The notes under the pieces are model-generated. The model saw nothing but the letters and a program-made list of their open reading frames with translations. It was not told the DNA's origin and did not search any database. DNA of 8,371 nt. Origin: Caulobacteraceae bacterium (GTDB lineage: Bacteria > Pseudomonadota > Alphaproteobacteria > Caulobacterales > Caulobacteraceae). The stretch spans positions 1 to 8,371 of the forward strand of contig SDZP01000286.1 in NCBI GenBank assembly GCA_004144935.1, given 5' to 3'. The position numbers were made by a program, and so were the translations under genes. Shown piece after piece: positions 4,983 to 8,371 of this stretch. Numbering within the stretch: the stretch's first letter is position 1; every line of letters starts with the position of its first letter.

Positions 4983-5564
4983 TCAGGTCGCCAGCCCCGC
5001 CGCCGGAAGCATGACCTGGGCCGCCGCCCGAGCCACCAGCTCGCGCGGCGGTCCAGTGTCGCCCCGCAGGGTGAGGGCGATGGCGTGGAAGACGATGCCC
5101 GTGGCCATCTGGCCCGCCAGCCCGTCCCGCGCCCGGGAATCGGCCTTGATCGCCTCCGCCCGGTGCAGGCGTTTCAGCACATCCTCCAGCCCCGAAACCA
5201 GGCCCGTCATCACCCGCCTGGCCGCCGCCGCCGCCGCCTCGTTTCCGAGGGCCAGGGCCGGTTCGCGCCAGAAGAAGCGGGCGTCCCAGGCCTCCTCGAC
5301 CAGGATATGGACATGGGTCCACAGGGTTTCGACATCGGGATGGGCGGCGCAGGCCTCGCGCATGGCCTCCAGCACCATCTCGACCTCGGCGGCGTGCATC
5401 GCCATCAGCTCGGCCAGGATCTGGGGCTTGCCCTTGAAGTGGTAGTAGAGGTGGCCGGCGCTCATGTTCAGGGCCGAGGCGATATCGACCGCCGACAGCG
5501 GCCCAACGCCCTCGGCGTTGAACAGCTCGCGGGCGGCTTCGAGGATGCGGTCGCGCGTCTTCAC
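4983..5564 (-). CDS. phaD: TetR-family regulator PhaD of the PHA locus
   Basis: A 193-aa TetR-family protein starting at GTG 5564, with GGGGGAA about 7 nt upstream. This start gives (M)KTRDRILEAARELFNAEG, aligning with the N-terminus I recall for Pseudomonas PhaD (MKTRDRILE...), which supports the choice over any longer frame. The helix-turn-helix covers about residues 24-43 (SAVDIASALNMSAGHLYYHF followed by KGK). The rest is the helical ligand/dimerisation domain, with Trp- and Phe-rich segments (TLWTHVHILVEEAWDARFFW) that could form the effector pocket. In Pseudomonas putida PhaD activates the phaC1 and phaI promoters, with a fatty-acid-derived CoA ester as presumed effector. Here it is divergent from phaC across 99 bp and convergent with the phasin gene, as expected for a local pathway regulator. 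Whether it activates or represses cannot be read from the sequence. Confidence 0.88.
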   Translation of the reverse strand: MKTRDRILEAARELFNAEGVGPLSAVDIASALNMSAGHLYYHFKGKPQILAELMAMHAAEVEMVLEAMREACAAHPDVETLWTHVHILVEEAWDARFFWREPALALGNEAAAAAARRVMTGLVSGLEDVLKRLHRAEAIKADSRARDGLAGQMATGIVFHAIALTLRGDTGPPRELVARAAAQVMLPAAGLAT

Positions 5565-5663
5565 CCAAAAGTTCCCCCGGTTGACTTCGCGTCCGGTCCG
5601 TCCAGCATAGGCCCGGAAGGCGCAGCCGGGCGAGAACGATCTGGCGCGCGGGAGGAGCAACAG
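5565..5663. promoter_or_regulatory. Divergent phaD-phaC promoter region
   Basis: This 99-bp gap separates the phaD start (minus) from the phaC start (plus) and must carry both promoters. TTGACT at 5581-5586 is a good -35 for phaC; the best -10-like hexamer, CATAGG at 5606-5611, is poor and 19 bp away. GGAGGAG at 5651-5657 is the strong phaC ribosome site. AGAACGATCT (5633-5642) resembles a decamer upstream of the phasin. I found no extended perfect palindrome typical of a TetR operator. Confidence 0.45.
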
Positions 5664-7355
5664 ATGAGCAAGCCCGGAATCCGGCTCGACGCCGGCGGGG
5701 CCGCCGACAACTCGGGCGGCCTGAACCCCATCGTCGGGGTGGCGCGGGAGGACCTGATCGGCGCGGTCGGGGTGCTGCTGCGCGAAACGGCCGGCCGGCC
5801 GGTGAAAACCATCAAGCATGTCGCCAGGTTCAACGGCGAGCTGGTCAAGATCCTGACCGGCAAGTCGGAGCTGGAGGCCGCGGCCAAGGACAAGCGGTTC
5901 GCCGACCCGGCCTGGCGCTACAACCCGCTCTACAAGGGCGCCATGCAGTACTACCTGGCGGTCCAGAAGGGCGTCGCCGGCTGGATCGACGACGTCGAGT
6001 TCGACGAGCTGGAGCGGGCCCGCGCCAACTTCGTCACCGGCATGATCCTGGACAGCCTGTCGCCGTCCAACAGCCTGGTCGGCAATCCCTCGGCCATGAA
6101 GCGGGCCTACGACACCGGCGGCGGCTCCCTGCTCAAGGGGCTGAAGAACGCCTACGACGACATGACCAAGAACGACGGCATCGTCAGCCAGGTCGACAAG
6201 CGGCCCTTCAAGGTCGGCGACAACGTCGCCAACAGCCCAGGCGCGGTTCTCCACCGCACCGAGATGATGGAGCTGATCCAGTACAGTCCGACCACCGACG
6301 AGGTGCATCAGACGCCGCTGCTGATCATCCCGCCGCAGATCAACAAGGCCTACGTCAACGACCTGTCGCCCGACAAGTCCATGGTCCGCTGGCTGACCAG
6401 CCAGGGGATCCAGGTGTTCCTGGTCAGCTGGCGCAACCCGACCAGGGAGCACGCAGACTGGGGCCTCGGCGACTATGTCGACAGCCTGATCGAGGCCACC
6501 GACGTCGTCACCAAGGTCACCGGCAGCAAGACGATCAACGTCTCGGGGGCCTCCTCGGGCGGCATCACCACCGCCACCCTGCTGTCCAAGCTGCAGGCCA
6601 GGGGCGATAGTCGCATCGGCGCCGTCTCCCTCATGGTCTGTGTGCTCGATCCCGACGCCGGCGACAGCGAGGCGGGGGCCCTGGTCTCGTCGCACGGCAT
6701 CCAGATGGCCCGCCAACGCTCGGCCAAGAAGGGCATCCTAGAGGGCTCGTCCCTGTCGCGCACCTTCGCCTGGCTGCGGCCGAACGACCTGGTCTGGAAC
6801 TATGTCATCAACAACTACCTGCATGGCGACGACCCGCCGCCGTTCGACGTGCTGTTCTGGAACAACGACAGCACCAACCTGACCGCCACCCTGCACAGCG
6901 ACTATCTGTCGGTCTATGAGCACCAGCCGTTCCGAAACCACGGCGCGGTCGAACTGGCCGGGCACAAGGTCGATCTGTCGGCGGTCAAGAACGACGTCTT
7001 CGTGGTCGCCGGGGTCACCGACCACATCACCCCCTGGAAGGCCTGCTACCGCCTGACCCAGCTGATCGGCTCGCCGAACGTCGACTTCGTCCTCAGCCAG
7101 GCCGGCCACATCCAGGCCCTGCTGAACCCGCCCGGCAATCCAAAGGCCAAATACTTCCACAGCAGCGAACGCCCGGGCCCGTCGATCGACGCCTGGATGA
7201 ACGGCCAGGCAGAGGAAAAGGCCGGGTCATGGTGGCCGTTCTGGACGCAGTGGCTGGGCGAGCGCTCGGGGGCCAAAAAGGCGGCGCCGAAGACACTGGG
7301 GTCAAAGAAATACAAGCCGATGGAGCCCGCCCCGGGCCTCTATGCGTTCGATTAG
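5664..7355 (+). CDS. phaC: Class II polyhydroxyalkanoate synthase with Ser in place of the catalytic Cys
   Basis: A 563-aa enzyme, close to the ~560 aa of Pseudomonas PhaC1. It starts at ATG 5664 behind GGAGGAG (6-nt spacer). It would polymerise (R)-3-hydroxyacyl-CoA at the granule surface. The N-terminal domain (~1-180) carries FNGELVKILTG-type and LSPSNSLVGNP segments; the catalytic alpha/beta domain follows with PPQINKAYVNDLSPDKS, VSWRNPTREHADWGL, WNNDSTNL, DHITPWKACYR and GHIQALLNPPGNPKAK, all hallmarks of the medium-chain-length class. The acid Asp453 and base His482 are present. The nucleophile elbow reads GASSGG: Ser297 (TCC, 6552-6554) stands where the family has Cys (Cys296 in P. aeruginosa PhaC1). 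The frame is intact and codon use normal, so this is no pseudogene. Compared with PhaC1 of Pseudomonas sp. 61-3, Glu130 is Asp130, Ser325 is Cys326 and Ser477 is Ala480. It is probably cotranscribed with phaZ 25 bp downstream. Confidence 0.95.
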   Translation: MSKPGIRLDAGGAADNSGGLNPIVGVAREDLIGAVGVLLRETAGRPVKTIKHVARFNGELVKILTGKSELEAAAKDKRFADPAWRYNPLYKGAMQYYLAVQKGVAGWIDDVEFDELERARANFVTGMILDSLSPSNSLVGNPSAMKRAYDTGGGSLLKGLKNAYDDMTKNDGIVSQVDKRPFKVGDNVANSPGAVLHRTEMMELIQYSPTTDEVHQTPLLIIPPQINKAYVNDLSPDKSMVRWLTSQGIQVFLVSWRNPTREHADWGLGDYVDSLIEATDVVTKVTGSKTINVSGASSGGITTATLLSKLQARGDSRIGAVSLMVCVLDPDAGDSEAGALVSSHGIQMARQRSAKKGILEGSSLSRTFAWLRPNDLVWNYVINNYLHGDDPPPFDVLFWNNDSTNLTATLHSDYLSVYEHQPFRNHGAVELAGHKVDLSAVKNDVFVVAGVTDHITPWKACYRLTQLIGSPNVDFVLSQAGHIQALLNPPGNPKAKYFHSSERPGPSIDAWMNGQAEEKAGSWWPFWTQWLGERSGAKKAAPKTLGSKKYKPMEPAPGLYAFD

Positions 7356-7380
7356 TGCACTGCACAAAAAGGATACCCCA

Positions 7381-8247
7381 GTGACCGACAGAGTGACCGC
7401 CACCCCCAAGACCCCCGAGCCGGAGTTCTCCCTCCGCAAGGCGGGCGGCCGCACCCTGCGGGTCGCGGTCTGGAAGGCGCGGGGGCCGAGGTCCGGCCAC
7501 GCCCGCCCGCTGCTGTTCTTCAACGGCATCGGCGCCAACATCGAACTGATCAGCCCGCTGGCCGACTGGTTCCCAGACCGCGACCTGATCACCTTCGACA
7601 TGCCCGGCATCGGCGGCTCGCCCAAGGCGGCCGTGCCCTACCGCCCCTGGACCATGGCCTGGACGGCCGCCAAGCTGCTCGACCAGCTGGGCTACGACAA
7701 GGTCGATGTCATGGGGGTCAGCTGGGGCGGCGGCTTGGCGCAACAGTTCGCCTTCCAGCATCCCAAACGGGTCGGCCGGCTCGTGCTCGCGGCCACCTCG
7801 GCCGGTGTCATCATGGTGCCGGGCGACATCAAGTCGCTCAGCAAGATGGCCGATCCCAAGCGCTACGTGGACCCCGAGTTCATGCGCAAGAACTTCGAGG
7901 CCCTCTACGGCGGCGAAACCAGCGGCGCCGACGGCCACATCGGCCGCATCAGCCCGCCCAGCCGGGCCGGCTACCTCTACCAGTTGGTCGCCATGAGCGG
8001 CTGGACCAGCGTCCCCTTCCTGTCCTTCGTCAAGGCCCCGACCCTGGTGATGATGGGCGACGCCGACAAGATCGTCCCCTTGGTCAACGGCAAGTTCCTC
8101 ACCGCCCTGCTGCCCAACGCCCGGCTGGAGGTTGTCAAGGACGGCGGCCACCTGTTCCTGGTGTCGAAGGCGAGCGTCAGCGCGCCCCTGATCCGGGAAT
8201 TCCTGGATGAGGAACGGGTGAAGGTCCCGCGCAAGAAGGCAGCCTAG
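7381..8247 (+). CDS. phaZ: Intracellular medium-chain-length PHA depolymerase
   Basis: A 288-aa alpha/beta hydrolase that would hydrolyse stored polymer inside the cell. I chose the GTG at 7381 because AAAAAGGA at 7366-7373 lies 7 nt upstream; an in-frame ATG at 7342 sits inside phaC without a ribosome site. Segments match Pseudomonas putida PhaZ as I recall it: LLFFNGIGANIEL (44-56), FDMPGIGGS (72-80), GVSWGGGLAQQFA (112-124), LVLAATSAGVIMVPG and GYLYQLVAMSGWTS. Triad: Ser114 in GVSWG, Asp229 in GDADKIVPL, His257 in DGGHLFLV. There is no signal peptide, consistent with an intracellular rather than secreted depolymerase, and no second synthase follows it as in Pseudomonas. The 25-bp gap after the phaC stop, which contains the small palindrome GTGCACTGCAC (7355-7365), and the shared strand indicate a phaCZ operon. 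An esterase on short substrates is the alternative, but the context argues for PhaZ. Confidence 0.92.
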   Translation: MTDRVTATPKTPEPEFSLRKAGGRTLRVAVWKARGPRSGHARPLLFFNGIGANIELISPLADWFPDRDLITFDMPGIGGSPKAAVPYRPWTMAWTAAKLLDQLGYDKVDVMGVSWGGGLAQQFAFQHPKRVGRLVLAATSAGVIMVPGDIKSLSKMADPKRYVDPEFMRKNFEALYGGETSGADGHIGRISPPSRAGYLYQLVAMSGWTSVPFLSFVKAPTLVMMGDADKIVPLVNGKFLTALLPNARLEVVKDGGHLFLVSKASVSAPLIREFLDEERVKVPRKKAA

Positions 8248-8257
8248 AAGCAGGTTT

Positions 8258-8371
8258 CCTTCTCCCCTTGGGGGAGAAGGTGTCGGCGAAGCCGACGGAT
8301 GAGGGGTCGCGCCGGACCTTGCCGCTCGCGACCTTGGCCTCGCCAATCCCTGTCCGCCGGTGCGACCCCCC
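8258..8371. repeat. Dispersed-type intergenic repeat with nested hairpins downstream of phaZ
   Basis: A perfect 10-bp hairpin, CCTTCTCCCC-TTG-GGGGAGAAGG (8258-8280), is followed at once by GTCGGC-GAA-GCCGAC (8282-8296) and GGATGAGGGG. From memory this is a common dispersed intergenic module of Caulobacterales and related alphaproteobacteria. Further in, GGGGTCGCGCCGG (8303-8315) is complementary to 8357-8369 with one mismatch, so the element forms a larger stem around a 41-nt interior and probably continues past the window edge. It begins 11 bp after the phaZ stop and may end or stabilise the phaCZ transcript, though it has no T run. I see no gene in it. Confidence 0.75.

Noticed and set aside
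5085..5663. Upstream in-frame extension of phaC
   Set aside because: It overlaps phaD in antisense and lacks the class II N-terminus; ATG 5664 has a near-perfect ribosome site and gives the family length.
6546..6563. Treating phaC as a pseudogene because the catalytic Cys is missing
   Set aside because: The rest of the protein is intact and conserved in motif, codon bias is normal, and Ser is chemically a plausible nucleophile with the acid and base retained.
5565..6716. Minus-strand extension of the phaD frame through the phaC gene
   Set aside because: Only the part from GTG 5564 matches PhaD; the extension is low-complexity antisense of phaC, and the PhaD N-terminus aligns exactly at the GTG.
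7342..7380. ATG at 7342 as the phaZ start, overlapping the phaC end
   Set aside because: No Shine-Dalgarno precedes it, and the added 13 residues do not resemble the PhaZ N-terminus; GTG 7381 has AAAGGA at good distance.
7093..8346. Long minus-strand open frame opposite phaZ
   Set aside because: It is an Asp/Gly/Val/Gln-rich antisense shadow without motifs; the plus strand encodes a complete phaZ.
1..8371. CRISPR array, tRNA, rRNA, transposase or phage attachment site
   Set aside because: No regularly spaced direct repeats, cloverleaf-like sequence, rRNA segments, transposase motifs or flanking att-type duplications were seen.

Overview
The window reads as a chromosomal segment of a high-GC alphaproteobacterium, most likely of the Caulobacterales (Caulobacter/Phenylobacterium type). 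The reasons are the strong G/C preference at codon third positions, the GTG starts, a LuxR-type regulator with a C-terminal membrane tail of a kind I associate with Caulobacterales and sphingomonads, and a dispersed hairpin repeat at the right end of a type common in such genomes. This assignment is inference; no rRNA or other phylogenetic marker is present.

Layout. Bases 1-1409 (+) hold the end of an unidentified helical protein and a complete FMN-dependent oxidoreductase of the nitronate monooxygenase superfamily, which most resembles the NADH:quinone reductase subgroup. A strong hairpin at 1539-1564 separates this from a minus-strand block (4417 down to 1600). In transcription order that block holds a LuxR-type HTH/membrane-tail ORF with a second gene nested in another frame, a 127-aa orphan protein, a rho-independent terminator, a five-helix membrane protein and an alpha/beta hydrolase. 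Bases 4608-8247 are a compact polyhydroxyalkanoate (PHA) locus: a phasin (+), a PhaD-like TetR regulator (-), then, divergently, class II PHA synthase phaC and intracellular depolymerase phaZ (+). The last 110 bases are noncoding, with nested inverted repeats.

How the genes work together. The PHA genes match the Pseudomonas medium-chain-length pha system (PhaC, PhaZ, PhaD, PhaF/PhaI-type phasin) but in a rearranged order with one synthase. PhaC would polymerise 3-hydroxyacyl-CoA, PhaZ would release monomers, the phasin would coat granules, and PhaD would regulate from the 99-bp divergent promoter region. No monomer-supply gene (phaG, phaJ, phaA/B) is in view.

Most notable point: the synthase has serine where class II PHA synthases have their catalytic cysteine (GASSGG instead of GACSGG), while the remaining catalytic residues are intact. 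It also has Asp and Cys at two positions known from Pseudomonas synthases to influence activity and monomer preference. The second point of interest is the 3650-4417 region, where two reading frames on the same strand each show coding signals.
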